In this document: one piece after another, positions 16,918 to 25,877 of the stretch
How positions within the stretch are numbered: position 1 is the first letter of the stretch
How the letters are laid out: each line of letters starts with the position of its first letter
DNA from: Patescibacteria group bacterium
GTDB taxonomy: Bacteria > Patescibacteriota > Gracilibacteria > UBA1369
Direction of reading: 5' to 3'
Length of the DNA stretch: 40,492 nt
Assembly (NCBI GenBank): GCA_963169815.1
Contig: CAUJDC010000013.1
Coordinates: forward strand, 1-40,492
Notes under the pieces: generated by a model
The model's input: only the letters and a program-made list of their open reading frames with translations
Told to the model about the DNA's origin: nothing
The model's database searches: none
Translations under genes and position numbers: made by a program

Positions 16918-18330
16918 TTAAAAAGAACTAATTTTATCTTCTTTACTCGCCAAAATTGTCGCAGCATTACGGTCAATTTTCAATGTTAAATTAAGGGCTG
17001 CGCTGAAATAATAATCCACCGGTCCAGTTCCAATACCAATGCTGTCAGTTTCAAATAGCTGTTCATCAGTCAGTAAACTCAATGCTTCCGTGGCCTTGCC
17101 ATTTACCAAAACCATTTTTAATATTTGTTCCTTCAAGTCAGCTGTACTTCCGCTAGTGGCGCTAGTTGTAGTAGTTGCAGCCGCACTTGCTATTAGACAA
17201 TTTTCAGTTCCATTTTCAGGTCCAGCCGAACTTCTTACGCTACCAATCATATAACGAATTTCTTCCTTCAATTGTGCAGACAAACTGCCATCTCCAACTT
17301 GCGCGTAAACTATCACAATGCTGCCATCTGGCATTTGGAAGTAGCTATCCTGTAAGCCAGTCTGCTCAATGTAAATCGATGCGTAAGGCATACTGTTTAG
17401 AGTAATAACCTGCTTATTGGCATCCTGACCATACTCAAGCGTTGATAGATATTTATCCAGAGTTAATTTCTGGCTATTCTCATCACGCGCTACCACAATC
17501 ACCGCGCTATTTGGATAAACTCTGGCGAAACTCACTTGTCCATTTGGGACATCTTTCTTCCAGAAAATCATCTGGTCACTTGCTGGCACCTTTTCCCAAG
17601 TGAAAGGATATTTAATCTTATAACCTTCATTATAATTATTACAGCTATTCCAGCCAGCACTCATTGGGTATTTATCCAATTTATTCTGTTCAACATAAAT
17701 CGCTCTAAAAATTGCCTCGGCAAACTCGACACGAGACATTTTTCTTTCTGGCATATAGCTATTGTCGCTCCGTCCTTCAATTAGCTGTCTATTCTTGGCG
17801 TATTCTACATAAGGAGCATACCAGGCGCTCGTAGATACGTCAGAATAAGGTGAGGTTGAGACAGCGGGTTCATTGAAATTAGTGATCAGGGTTTTTTCAA
17901 TTATTTTCAAACTCTCTGAAGCTGTGATTTCATTAGCAGGTTTAAATGACCCATCTGTGTAACCCTGGACAACATTCAAGCTGAAAGCTTTCTGAACATA
18001 CGGATAATACCAATCTGAAGCTTTTACATCAGGAAAATTTATTTTTTGTAAACTGATACTTTCATCTCCTCTCAGTAATTTTCTTGCTAAAAAAACTATT
18101 TTCAAGGCTTCCGCTCTATTAATAGTTTTATCTGGTTGAAAACTACCATCGGGATAGCCACCAATAATATTATTCAATTTCAAATATTCTACGGCTACTG
18201 AATGCTCACTATGATCTGCCACATCAGGAAAGACGCTCCCTGCAGCCACTATATTGCTACAGCTTAAATTAAAAAAAAATATTAAGCAGCCAGTCAATAA
18301 TTTATTTTTTCTTGTTAATTTCATTTTCAA
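16918..18330 (-). CDS. S-layer homology (SLH) domain protein
   Basis: A 470-residue exported protein. After an N-terminal hydrophobic signal (residues 9-28) come three SLH domains, about 32-75, 98-140 and 160-205, each with the FPDV or YSDV start and a GYPDGSFQP or GYTDGSFKP core. SLH domains bind secondary cell-wall polymers and anchor surface proteins. The remaining 260 residues contain a beta-rich region (YKIKYPFTWEKV, like PsbP-type 'CDS starts with Y-x-I-x-YP' secreted domains), a Thr/Ser/Ala linker (AAATTTTSATSGSTA) and a final small domain. The start overlaps the end of the DsbA-like gene by 29 bases, suggesting coupled translation; Met3 at 18324 is an alternative start. Confidence 0.9.
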   Translation of the reverse strand: MKMKLTRKNKLLTGCLIFFFNLSCSNIVAAGSVFPDVADHSEHSVAVEYLKLNNIIGGYPDGSFQPDKTINRAEALKIVFLARKLLRGDESISLQKINFPDVKASDWYYPYVQKAFSLNVVQGYTDGSFKPANEITASESLKIIEKTLITNFNEPAVSTSPYSDVSTSAWYAPYVEYAKNRQLIEGRSDNSYMPERKMSRVEFAEAIFRAIYVEQNKLDKYPMSAGWNSCNNYNEGYKIKYPFTWEKVPASDQMIFWKKDVPNGQVSFARVYPNSAVIVVARDENSQKLTLDKYLSTLEYGQDANKQVITLNSMPYASIYIEQTGLQDSYFQMPDGSIVIVYAQVGDGSLSAQLKEEIRYMIGSVRSSAGPENGTENCLIASAAATTTTSATSGSTADLKEQILKMVLVNGKATEALSLLTDEQLFETDSIGIGTGPVDYYFSAALNLTLKIDRNAATILASKEDKISSF

Positions 18331-19471
18331 TAATCTTTGTAAAGTTTTCTTCGGATGTAGCGCCTCCTAGGAAAAACTGATTAATGAAAAATCCAGGTGT
18401 ACCCATTACACCGTATTGGCGGCCTTCCTCTGTTTGTCTGGAAATTTTTTCAGCATAAGTACCAGCCTTCGCACAGGCTAAAACCTTGTCTGCATTTGCG
18501 CCTGCCGCTTTGGCCGCCTTTTTAATTTGCTCATAAACTGCTGCTTCAGCCTTATCTCCTGTCTGCATTGCCTCAAAAATATCTGATTGTTGGGCATATA
18601 AATTAGTCACCATTGCTTCTAATTTATTTTGATCGGCCGCGCATTCTGCAGCTCCATTCAAGAGTTGATCAATTCCACCACGATCATAGTTTTTATAAAC
18701 CCAAGCAACATCATTTGGATATTTCTTCAGTACATTATCAATAATTGATTGCATTTCCTGACAATAATGGCAGGTTAAACTAGCGTATTCAGTAATTACT
18801 ACTTTAGCTTTGGCCAAATTGCCCACTACTCTAGCGTCTCCCGGAGCAGGAGTTTCCAAATATTCCATACCTTCTGAACTGAAACTCATGATGCCATTTT
18901 TCTGTGTTATAGCTTGAGCAAACTGAGAATACATTGGATGTTGTTTGATACTGTCATCAGTTGTAAAAATCGGAATGTATTTGGCCTCCAGTTTCTTAAT
19001 AATATCCTGACCAGCTGGGTCATTTTTATCAATTAAAGTAGTTTTAACTTCGGTATTTGGCAGATTTGTTTCGACATTCTTAACATATTGATCAATCGAA
19101 GTTGTTTGATTGGCATCAGACTTGTTCAAAACAATGGTCAAGTTGATCGTAGACTTTGGTACAACAGGCTTTTCTCCAGCTTTATCCAACTTAACTAGGC
19201 CAGTTGAATTAATCATGAAAATCAAATTATTTCTAAAATCACGATTGTATTCAAATAAAACAACGCTGGCAAATACCAGTAATAAAACCAAAGAAACTAG
19301 GCTCCACCACGGGAAAGAACTTTTTTTCTTAGTTACAGTTTTTTCAATTCTTTCTGTCGTATCATGAGAGACCATTTCATTTAATTTTTTTTCCACCACA
19401 TTCTCAGTCTTTTTTGTTTTTTTGGTTTTGCTGATTACTTTTTTTGTAGGCATATTAATTGAATTTTGCAT
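18302..19471 (-). CDS. Membrane-anchored DsbA-like thiol:disulfide oxidoreductase with extra N-terminal domain
   Basis: A 389-residue protein: a Lys-rich cytoplasmic tail, a transmembrane helix (about 55-74), an intermediate domain (about 108-205) that looks like a thioredoxin fold without a CxxC, then a DsbA-type domain with the active site C234-H-Y-C237 (SLTCHYCQEM) and the cis-Pro loop GTPGFFIN. It probably forms or shuffles disulfides in secreted proteins. It overlaps the upstream thioredoxin-like gene by 17 bases; an alternative start at Met7 (19453) would give TAATATG spacing instead. The SLH protein made next in the operon has cysteines and may be a client (inference). Confidence 0.88.
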   Translation of the reverse strand: MQNSINMPTKKVISKTKKTKKTENVVEKKLNEMVSHDTTERIEKTVTKKKSSFPWWSLVSLVLLLVFASVVLFEYNRDFRNNLIFMINSTGLVKLDKAGEKPVVPKSTINLTIVLNKSDANQTTSIDQYVKNVETNLPNTEVKTTLIDKNDPAGQDIIKKLEAKYIPIFTTDDSIKQHPMYSQFAQAITQKNGIMSFSSEGMEYLETPAPGDARVVGNLAKAKVVITEYASLTCHYCQEMQSIIDNVLKKYPNDVAWVYKNYDRGGIDQLLNGAAECAADQNKLEAMVTNLYAQQSDIFEAMQTGDKAEAAVYEQIKKAAKAAGANADKVLACAKAGTYAEKISRQTEEGRQYGVMGTPGFFINQFFLGGATSEENFTKIIENEINKKK

Positions 19472-19877
19472 TTATTGGGGGACAACCAGTAGCGGCTGCC
19501 AACTCTTCCAGGCTTTTTAAACCCGCGGACATCTTATCATCAATTTCCCAGACGGGGTACCCTGTAATACCCTTTTCGGCGCAAACTGATTTGTCAAAAT
19601 CACAATTTATGTAATTGATCTTGGTAAAATCTTCTCCAAACATTTTCTTTTGATTTTGGCAATAGGGACAGGTATCACTTCCATACATTTTTACACCCTT
19701 TTCAGCCAAACATTTGGCTAAGGATTTTCTCTGCTGTAAATAGTTGTTTACTGAACCATCAGTTGCATTCTCTGCATTATTTCCACCTATCGCAAACTTC
19801 ACCACTACTAAAACCAAAACCGCAGCTAGAAACAGCTTCAGTAGAACATCTAATTTAGCAGGTTTCTTTTTATTCAT
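19455..19877 (-). CDS. Membrane-anchored thioredoxin-like protein of the VKOR C-terminal type
   Basis: A 140-residue protein with a transmembrane anchor (about residues 11-29) and a small thioredoxin-like domain. KMYGSDTCPYCQNQKKMFG with C70/C73, a second pair C92/C99, the cis-Pro loop GYPVWEI and SLEELAAATG match the thioredoxin domain normally fused to bacterial vitamin K epoxide reductase homologues. The four-helix VKOR part is absent, so this is a stand-alone partner domain. Its start overlaps the hisS stop by one base (TAATG). Likely role: electron transfer with the DsbA-like protein encoded next. Confidence 0.85.
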   Translation of the reverse strand: MNKKKPAKLDVLLKLFLAAVLVLVVVKFAIGGNNAENATDGSVNNYLQQRKSLAKCLAEKGVKMYGSDTCPYCQNQKKMFGEDFTKINYINCDFDKSVCAEKGITGYPVWEIDDKMSAGLKSLEELAAATGCPPINAKFN

Positions 19878-21280
19878 TAAACCGGTTCACTTGGATTATA
19901 AAAATCCAGATTCTTTTCGCCAATACGTTTAATTATTTCAGGAACAACTTTGTCAAAAGCTACAGTCGTCTGAGTTCCTACTGACATGTCTCTTATAATG
20001 GCTTTCCCTTCACGCACTTCAGTTTCACCAATCAGCACACAATATGGAACTTTAAAACGATCAGCAATCTTCAACTGATTCTTAATGGCTGGTTTCCCCA
20101 GTGCCCCCATTGCTTTAATACCTTTTTCCCGTAATTTATCAATCAAAGGAATAGACAGTCTCTTGGCTTCTTTGCCAAGCTGGGCAATAAATACATGCAA
20201 ATCATCTTTGCTTGGCACACGCACCTTATTTCTTTTCATTTGAGCGATAACTCTTTCCAGCCCCATACCAAAGCCAATTGCTGGGGTTGGTTGGCCTCCC
20301 AAAAGTTCAATCAGTCCGTCGAATCTGCCACCACCACCAACTGAATTCTGTCCACCTTTCTTTTCATCGTAGAATTCAAAAACAGTTTGATTATAATAAT
20401 CCAAACCCCTCACCAGATTGTCATTTTCCACATATGGAATCTTCAAATCGCGCAGGAACATCAAAACTTCTTCGTGATATTCTTTACTTTCTTTAGAAAT
20501 GAAGTCCTTAAATTTAGGAGCGGATTGATTAAGAATCATTGTGTCTTCGTGCTTGGAGTCAAGAATACGCAGTGGGTTTTTCTGCAGCCTGGCTTTATCT
20601 TCATCGCTTAAGTATCTTTCTTTTCCATAATAATAATCGCGTAACGCCTCAGCATATACTTTGCGAGATTCTAAATCACCAATGTTGTTGATCTGCAATT
20701 TAAGTCCATCAGCAATGCCCAAATCTTGGTAAATACGATAAGCTAACAAAATTACCTGAGCATCTAAAGCTGAATCAGTTTCTCCAATCAATTCAAAACC
20801 AAATTGCCAGAACTGACGATAACGACCAGCTTGCGGTCTTTCATAACGGAAAAATGGCTCAATATAATAAAGTTCAACTGGTTGTGGCAAATTGTGCATA
20901 CCATGTTGAACATAAGCGCGGCAAACCGGCGCAGTCCCTTCTGGTTTTAAAGTCAGAGAACGGCCTTTGCGATCTTCAAATGTATACATCTCTTTTGTTA
21001 CGATGTCTGTAGCCTCACCTACAGTTCTCTTGAACACTTCAGTGTACTCAAATATTGGTGTAGAAATACGCTTAAAACCAGCTTGTCTACAACGATGTCT
21101 GACAATCTTTTTAATGTAAGTGTAATATTCATGATCATGCGGAAGAATGTCATGTACACCTTTTGGCGTCTGAAATGGAGGAACACGACCTTCATTTTCA
21201 TCACCTTCATCTCCGTCTTCAACATAAAGATTCTTATTTGTCTTTTCGTCTGCTGACATAATCAAAAAATTAATATTCAT
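19877..21280 (-). CDS. hisS: Histidyl-tRNA synthetase
   Basis: A class II synthetase that charges tRNA-His. Seen are the N-terminal GVHDILP, motif 2 region FRYERPQAGRYRQFWQFGFE, the histidine-A motif GLDYYNQTVFEF, GRFDGLIELLGG and a C-terminal anticodon-binding domain. The open frame extends to a TTG at 21334, but I prefer the ATG at 21278-21280, which has an AAGGA about 13 bases upstream; the ATG at 21259 is also possible. Roughly 35 acidic residues precede the conserved core in any case. It lies within a long operon, 76 bases after the flippase-like gene. Confidence 0.95.
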   Translation of the reverse strand: MNINFLIMSADEKTNKNLYVEDGDEGDENEGRVPPFQTPKGVHDILPHDHEYYTYIKKIVRHRCRQAGFKRISTPIFEYTEVFKRTVGEATDIVTKEMYTFEDRKGRSLTLKPEGTAPVCRAYVQHGMHNLPQPVELYYIEPFFRYERPQAGRYRQFWQFGFELIGETDSALDAQVILLAYRIYQDLGIADGLKLQINNIGDLESRKVYAEALRDYYYGKERYLSDEDKARLQKNPLRILDSKHEDTMILNQSAPKFKDFISKESKEYHEEVLMFLRDLKIPYVENDNLVRGLDYYNQTVFEFYDEKKGGQNSVGGGGRFDGLIELLGGQPTPAIGFGMGLERVIAQMKRNKVRVPSKDDLHVFIAQLGKEAKRLSIPLIDKLREKGIKAMGALGKPAIKNQLKIADRFKVPYCVLIGETEVREGKAIIRDMSVGTQTTVAFDKVVPEIIKRIGEKNLDFYNPSEPV

Positions 21281-21356
21281 CAATGTGGCGCTGTCCTTTT
21301 TGGCAGACCACTTAGTATCCTGAATATAATACAAAATTTCTTTTCAGAAAAGCCCT

Positions 21357-22388
21357 TTATTCGCTTTTTACTTCAAAATCTTTCTGAAACTCCTTTCTCA
21401 TTACTTTTACTCCTTTATGCCACCCTCTAATCAAACCCAAAAGTACAAAAATAAAGTCACGCAATCTAATAATAAACACAAAAGCAAAAGCGTTAATACT
21501 AACTCCGAGCAGCAGGAAAATTGAGGCATGCCCACTTTCTAATACCCCAATACCACCAGGAACTGGCAGTAAATAAGCAATGTAGGGGATTGTACTAGCT
21601 AAAAATGCCTGTAAAAAAGTCAGCCTAACTCCCATAAACCAGGCCACCAGGAAGTGTTCAGCCAAAATGAAAACAATTGTAAAAATACTGATGGCGATCA
21701 AAGTAAGTAGAGAACGTGGATTATGCTTATAAAAAGCATTCATTTCTTTTTCAAAACTATTCAATTCTGTTTCCAAATGCTCTAAACGTTTGATTTTCTT
21801 GAGATGTAGAAATTTATAAATTGAACTGAAAAAGCCAATTCCATTAATTGAAGTATAGTAGAACCAGAAGACCAGAAATAGCATGATTAAGCCTATTGGC
21901 CCAATCACAGTTTTCATTGCCATGTCGATTCGCCCATCAAACATTGCTACCAAAATCCCACTGGAGATAAAAATAATCAATGTCGAAATTTCCAGAGCTT
22001 TATCAATAATAATCGAAGATGTTCCAACACTTTTTGGCACTCCTTCTTCCTCAATCAACATGATGCGCAGTGGCTCACCACCAAGCTGTGCCGTCGGCGT
22101 CACATAGCTCAGCGCATAGCCTGCCATTCTGTCCCAGAAAAAAGTCGAGGAGGGAATTTTCTTTCCTTTAAATAAAACTTTGACAATCAATTCCCAACGC
22201 AAACTGTATAAATAGAAATTCAAGAAAGACAGTCCCACCAAAACCATGAACTTTAATAATGAAAATTCCTTCAAAACCTTGATAATATTGCCAATGCCTG
22301 ATGTGTAAATGGAATGGACAAACAGTACTATGCCCAGTAATAGAAATAAGACAAAGAAAAATGATTTCTTATTTGTTTTGTGAGGCAT
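21357..22388 (-). CDS. Multi-pass membrane protein, LPG synthase TM/flippase-like (UPF0104 family)
   Basis: A 343-residue protein with about eight hydrophobic segments. The conserved PTAQLGGEPLRI and the late VPGGIGVLESG are hallmarks of the lysylphosphatidylglycerol-synthase transmembrane (AglD/YbhN-like) family, whose members move lipid-linked groups across the membrane or modify glycolipids. There is no soluble aminoacyl-transferase domain, so it is the membrane part only. The start overlaps the end of tsaD by 20 bases. Substrate unknown. Confidence 0.82.
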   Translation of the reverse strand: MPHKTNKKSFFFVLFLLLGIVLFVHSIYTSGIGNIIKVLKEFSLLKFMVLVGLSFLNFYLYSLRWELIVKVLFKGKKIPSSTFFWDRMAGYALSYVTPTAQLGGEPLRIMLIEEEGVPKSVGTSSIIIDKALEISTLIIFISSGILVAMFDGRIDMAMKTVIGPIGLIMLFLVFWFYYTSINGIGFFSSIYKFLHLKKIKRLEHLETELNSFEKEMNAFYKHNPRSLLTLIAISIFTIVFILAEHFLVAWFMGVRLTFLQAFLASTIPYIAYLLPVPGGIGVLESGHASIFLLLGVSINAFAFVFIIRLRDFIFVLLGLIRGWHKGVKVMRKEFQKDFEVKSE

Positions 22389-23436
22389 CTAGGTTTTGAT
22401 AGAGATTTAATTGAGGGGAGGGGAGCAGATCTGTCATCGAATTGTACGCCCCCGGCGAACGCATCCAGAACTGATAAGCAGCTGCGCCCATCATGGCAGC
22501 ATTGTCCGTGCAATAATGAATGTTCTGGGCGAAACGCAGTTTCGCCTCGATTTTATACTTTTTAATTTTCTGCTCAACCATTTCGCGCAAATGGCGATTG
22601 GCAGATACACCGCCGGCTAAATGAATTTCCTTGGCCTGGTACTCACGAGCCGCCACTAAAAGTTTTTCACTGAGAATATCTGCGACGCATTCCTCAAAAC
22701 TGGCTGCCACATTTGCCACAAATTTTTCTAAAAGTTTGCCATTTTTGTCATGTTCTTCTTCGAGTAGTCTCAGTACTGCACTTTTTAGTCCTGAAAAACT
22801 AAAATCAAAATTTCCAGACTTAAGCATAGCTCTTGGAAAATCAAAAGCTTTGGGGTCGCCCTGCAAAGCCGCTTTGGCAATCACAGGTCCACCAGGATAA
22901 CCGAGTCCCAGCAGTCTAGCTACTTTATCAAAAGCTTCGCCAGCCGCATCATCCTGAGTTTCGCCTAGTAATTCAAATTCTGTATGGTCTCGCATCAGCA
23001 CTAATTCATTGTGCCCACCAGACACTGTCAAAATCACAATCGGAAATTCTCCGTCATCCTTTGCTCTGCGGTCCAGCCAATTCGCATAAATATGCCCAGA
23101 AACATGATGCACTGGGATCAAAGGTTTCCCAAGGGCGCGCGCCAATGTAGAAGCGGCGGTAAAACCAATCACCAGTGAACTAAGCAGCCCTGGCCCCTGA
23201 GTTACGGCAATCGCATCTATCTCATCCCAACCGAGGTCAGCCTTTTGCATAGCTTCCTCAATCACTGGTTTAATCTTCACCACATGTTCGCGCGCCGCCA
23301 CTTCTGGCACCACGCCGCCAGTGGCCGCATGAATATCAATCTGCGAAGCCACCACTGAACTCAGTACTTTCCGTCCATCGCGCACAATGGCGCAGGCAGT
23401 TTCATCACAGGATGTTTCGATGGCGAGTATTAACAT
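22369..23436 (-). CDS. tsaD: tRNA N6-adenosine threonylcarbamoyltransferase
   Basis: TsaD transfers the threonylcarbamoyl group to A37 of ANN-decoding tRNAs, together with TsaB and TsaE (not in this window). Motifs: IETSCDETACA at the start, the metal-binding HHVSGH, GGHNELV, the glycine-rich GGVSANRHLR and CTDNAAMMG at the end. Length 355 is slightly above the usual 335-345. It is the first gene of the minus-strand operon that runs to 16643. Confidence 0.97.
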   Translation of the reverse strand: MLILAIETSCDETACAIVRDGRKVLSSVVASQIDIHAATGGVVPEVAAREHVVKIKPVIEEAMQKADLGWDEIDAIAVTQGPGLLSSLVIGFTAASTLARALGKPLIPVHHVSGHIYANWLDRRAKDDGEFPIVILTVSGGHNELVLMRDHTEFELLGETQDDAAGEAFDKVARLLGLGYPGGPVIAKAALQGDPKAFDFPRAMLKSGNFDFSFSGLKSAVLRLLEEEHDKNGKLLEKFVANVAASFEECVADILSEKLLVAAREYQAKEIHLAGGVSANRHLREMVEQKIKKYKIEAKLRFAQNIHYCTDNAAMMGAAAYQFWMRSPGAYNSMTDLLPSPQLNLYQNLDASQNK

Positions 23437-23458
23437 AAGAAAAATTTATTCAAACAGC

Positions 23459-23464
23459 AGTATA
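23459..23464 (-). promoter_or_regulatory. Possible -10 box for the tsaD operon
   Basis: TATACT on the minus strand at 23459-23464, 22 bases upstream of the tsaD ATG. The -35 region (TTTTAT at 17-base spacing) is poor. Confidence 0.4.
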
Positions 23465-23520
23465 ACGCCATTTGTTCGAAAATAAAAATGCTTTAAAATA
23501 TAGAGAAAAACAATTATTCA

Positions 23521-23536
23521 TGATAAAATATAAACA
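23521..23536 (+). promoter_or_regulatory. Extended -10 promoter of cca, possibly leaderless
   Basis: TGA followed by TAAAAT (23524-23529) forms an extended -10 box. The expected start about seven bases on falls on the A of the cca ATG at 23536, so the mRNA may have no leader. There is no good -35 box. Confidence 0.35.
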
Positions 23537-24867
23537 TGAGAATTCACGCAATCGACATTATCAAAACTCTTCAGGCCAAAGGCTTCCAGACGTATTTTGC
23601 CGGGGGTTGCGTGCGCGACATGCTTCTTGGTATCAACTCAAAGGATTTTGATATTGTCACCAGTGCTACTCCTGGTCAGATTGAAGCGATTTTTGAGAAA
23701 ACAATTCCAATCGGTAAACAGTTTGGTGTTATTCTGGTGGAACAGGGAGGTAATCATTTTGAAGTAGCAACTTTCCGTTCAGACGCGAGCTATTCTGATG
23801 GGCGTCATCCAGACGCGGTAATTTTTACCAATGCTGAAGAAGATGCTAAACGTCGTGACTTCACTATCAATGGCATGTTTTACGATCCTGTCACCGAACA
23901 AATTCACGATTATGTCGGCGGACAAAAAGATCTCGAAGCACACCTGATTCGTTTCATTGGTAACCCAGATCAACGCATCGAAGAAGATCATTTACGTTTA
24001 TTACGCGCCGTGCGTTTCAAAAATCAATTTGATTTTCAATATGAACCTGAAACCTATGCTGCCATCAAGTCCCATTCAAAACTCATTCTCCAAAAAGTTT
24101 CTACTGAAAGAATTCGTGATGAATTCTCCAAAATGCTCATGGATAAAACTTTTCCATCAATGGCTTTCAACGAAATGTCTCAATTAGGTTTACTAGAACT
24201 GATAATTCCTGAACTCGAGCGTTTGCATGGCTGCGCCCAGCCATTTGAGTATCATCATGAAGGTGATGTCTGGACACACACCATGAATGCTATTGATACA
24301 CTTGCACCGGATACGCCACTGACAGGTAGATTGGCTACATTATTTCACGATATTGGTAAGCCAGACACATTTCAACTGGCGGAGAGAATCCGCTTTGATT
24401 CTCATGCGAACATTGGTAGTAAAATCACAGAGCAAATCATGCATCGTCTGAATTTCCCCACACAGCAGATCGTAGAAGTTAGCTGGTCAATAGCTCATCA
24501 CATGATGATGACATCATTTTTAGAAATGAATGATGGCAGATTGATGCATTGGTTTCATCATCCTGCTTTTCCGCATTTGCTTACTCTCATGAAAGCCGAT
24601 GCCGAGGGAACTATTCCAAGCGATCTCTCCCTCTACACCAAAATTGAAAATCTCTATCGACTCAAAATGGCAGAGCATCCAGAATTACCAAAGCCATTGC
24701 TTACTGGTGAAGAAATTATGCTGATTGCCGGATTACCTGCTGGTCCCAAAATTGGCGAATTAAAAGCCATTTTATTGGAGGCCCAAATTGATAAAAAAAT
24801 CAATACACGCGGTCAGGCAGAGTCCTTGGTTAAGGAAAGTGTCTCTCATTTGAAAACCGCCTTTTAG
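23536..24867 (+). CDS. cca: CCA-adding tRNA nucleotidyltransferase with HD domain
   Basis: A class II nucleotidyltransferase of 443 residues. The N-terminal catalytic head has AGGCVRDMLLG and the metal-binding DFDIVT, followed by the RRDFTINGM and the LRAVRF neck motifs. A HD phosphohydrolase domain follows (THTMNAIDTLAP, FHDIGKPDTF), as in one branch of bacterial CCA/poly(A) polymerases. It repairs or builds the 3' CCA of tRNAs. An A-adding or poly(A) function cannot be excluded by eye. Convergent with the next gene, 54 bases apart. Confidence 0.93.
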   Translation: MRIHAIDIIKTLQAKGFQTYFAGGCVRDMLLGINSKDFDIVTSATPGQIEAIFEKTIPIGKQFGVILVEQGGNHFEVATFRSDASYSDGRHPDAVIFTNAEEDAKRRDFTINGMFYDPVTEQIHDYVGGQKDLEAHLIRFIGNPDQRIEEDHLRLLRAVRFKNQFDFQYEPETYAAIKSHSKLILQKVSTERIRDEFSKMLMDKTFPSMAFNEMSQLGLLELIIPELERLHGCAQPFEYHHEGDVWTHTMNAIDTLAPDTPLTGRLATLFHDIGKPDTFQLAERIRFDSHANIGSKITEQIMHRLNFPTQQIVEVSWSIAHHMMMTSFLEMNDGRLMHWFHHPAFPHLLTLMKADAEGTIPSDLSLYTKIENLYRLKMAEHPELPKPLLTGEEIMLIAGLPAGPKIGELKAILLEAQIDKKINTRGQAESLVKESVSHLKTAF

Positions 24868-24921
24868 AGTTTCAGACTGTAAGGCAAGTACAGATCAATC
24901 TAAACTTGATTGGGGATGATA

Positions 24922-25743
24922 TTAGTTAATATCCCTCTTATCCAAAGGTTTATTACTTGAATCGTCAATATATCCCTGTTCAGATTCATTCAGATTGGAA
25001 AGATATCCTAATCTGTCCGCTAATTTGAATTTAGCTAGCAAATTCAAAGTATCTCTGATATTTCTTTTGGCCAGTTCTGGTTTATCACCATTTATATTGA
25101 ATTGATTTACTATGTAAACTTCCAACTCATACATCAATTGCCAGTCTCCCAATTTAGCTGCATCATATAACCAATCAGTGAATTCTTTTCTAGAAAATTT
25201 TTCTTTGAAAGCACGTGAATATTCACTATCATATTCATCCAAAGCTAGATTGATTTTGATTATTGCATTTTCACCATATTCGAGAGCCAAATCAATTTTC
25301 ATTATTGCTTCGTCAACATCTTTAGTTACTTCATCATTTAATATACTGACGGCTTCTAATAGATTAGCTGCGGTTTTCTGAGGGCTATGGTTTGGATATT
25401 CTACCAGTATTCTTTCCAAAATCCTACTGTAAGAATTAGCCCAGTCAGGTCGTCCAACCAGTTTCATCAATAAGTCATTAACATTTTTTAGATTTGTTTT
25501 ATTCAGCAGTTTTTTTATATTATTCAGGAATTCACTGTATTGATCTTCACTAACCATAAGTAAACCAACTTCTCTCAATTGAACGCGAACCCTGGTCCAC
25601 TTATCAATGTCTTTATCAGCAACTTGAACACTTTTTTCAAAATCAGCTTCAATCGACTTTACTTGTTTTTCAGAAAGACTGGAAGGATCTTGATTATCAT
25701 TTGCTGCTTTAACCTGCGCAGCTAAAACATTTTTATTAGACAT
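24922..25743 (-). CDS. Helical protein of unknown function
   Basis: A 273-residue soluble, acidic, almost entirely helical protein that I do not recognise. It has no signal peptide and no Cys. Two adjacent segments look like a tandem duplication (EAIMKIDLALEYGE then NAIIKINLALDEYD), and YDAAKLGDWQLMYELEVYIV resembles a TPR-type helical hairpin. A scaffold or adaptor fold is plausible. It has its own -10 box at 25766-25771. Confidence 0.75.
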   Translation of the reverse strand: MSNKNVLAAQVKAANDNQDPSSLSEKQVKSIEADFEKSVQVADKDIDKWTRVRVQLREVGLLMVSEDQYSEFLNNIKKLLNKTNLKNVNDLLMKLVGRPDWANSYSRILERILVEYPNHSPQKTAANLLEAVSILNDEVTKDVDEAIMKIDLALEYGENAIIKINLALDEYDSEYSRAFKEKFSRKEFTDWLYDAAKLGDWQLMYELEVYIVNQFNINGDKPELAKRNIRDTLNLLAKFKLADRLGYLSNLNESEQGYIDDSSNKPLDKRDIN

Positions 25744-25765
25744 AAATTTTTAATTAATTCCCTAC

Positions 25766-25771
25766 ATTATA
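25766..25771 (-). promoter_or_regulatory. -10 box for the helical protein gene
   Basis: TATAAT on the minus strand at 25766-25771, 22 bases upstream of the ATG at 25743. The -35 (TGGCAA) is weak. Confidence 0.45.
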
Positions 25772-25877
25772 CCTGAAATCTGCTGTAATTGCCATGACAC
25801 ATTCTAAAGCAAAAATATGCACATGTATCACCTCGCTCAAAAAAATCCCTACTGACAGAAATGATGAAAGAAAGTTA

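Noticed and set aside
22328-22620. Small frames overlapping the tsaD C-terminus on both strands
   Set aside because: They lie wholly within a clearly conserved gene and show no recognisable features.
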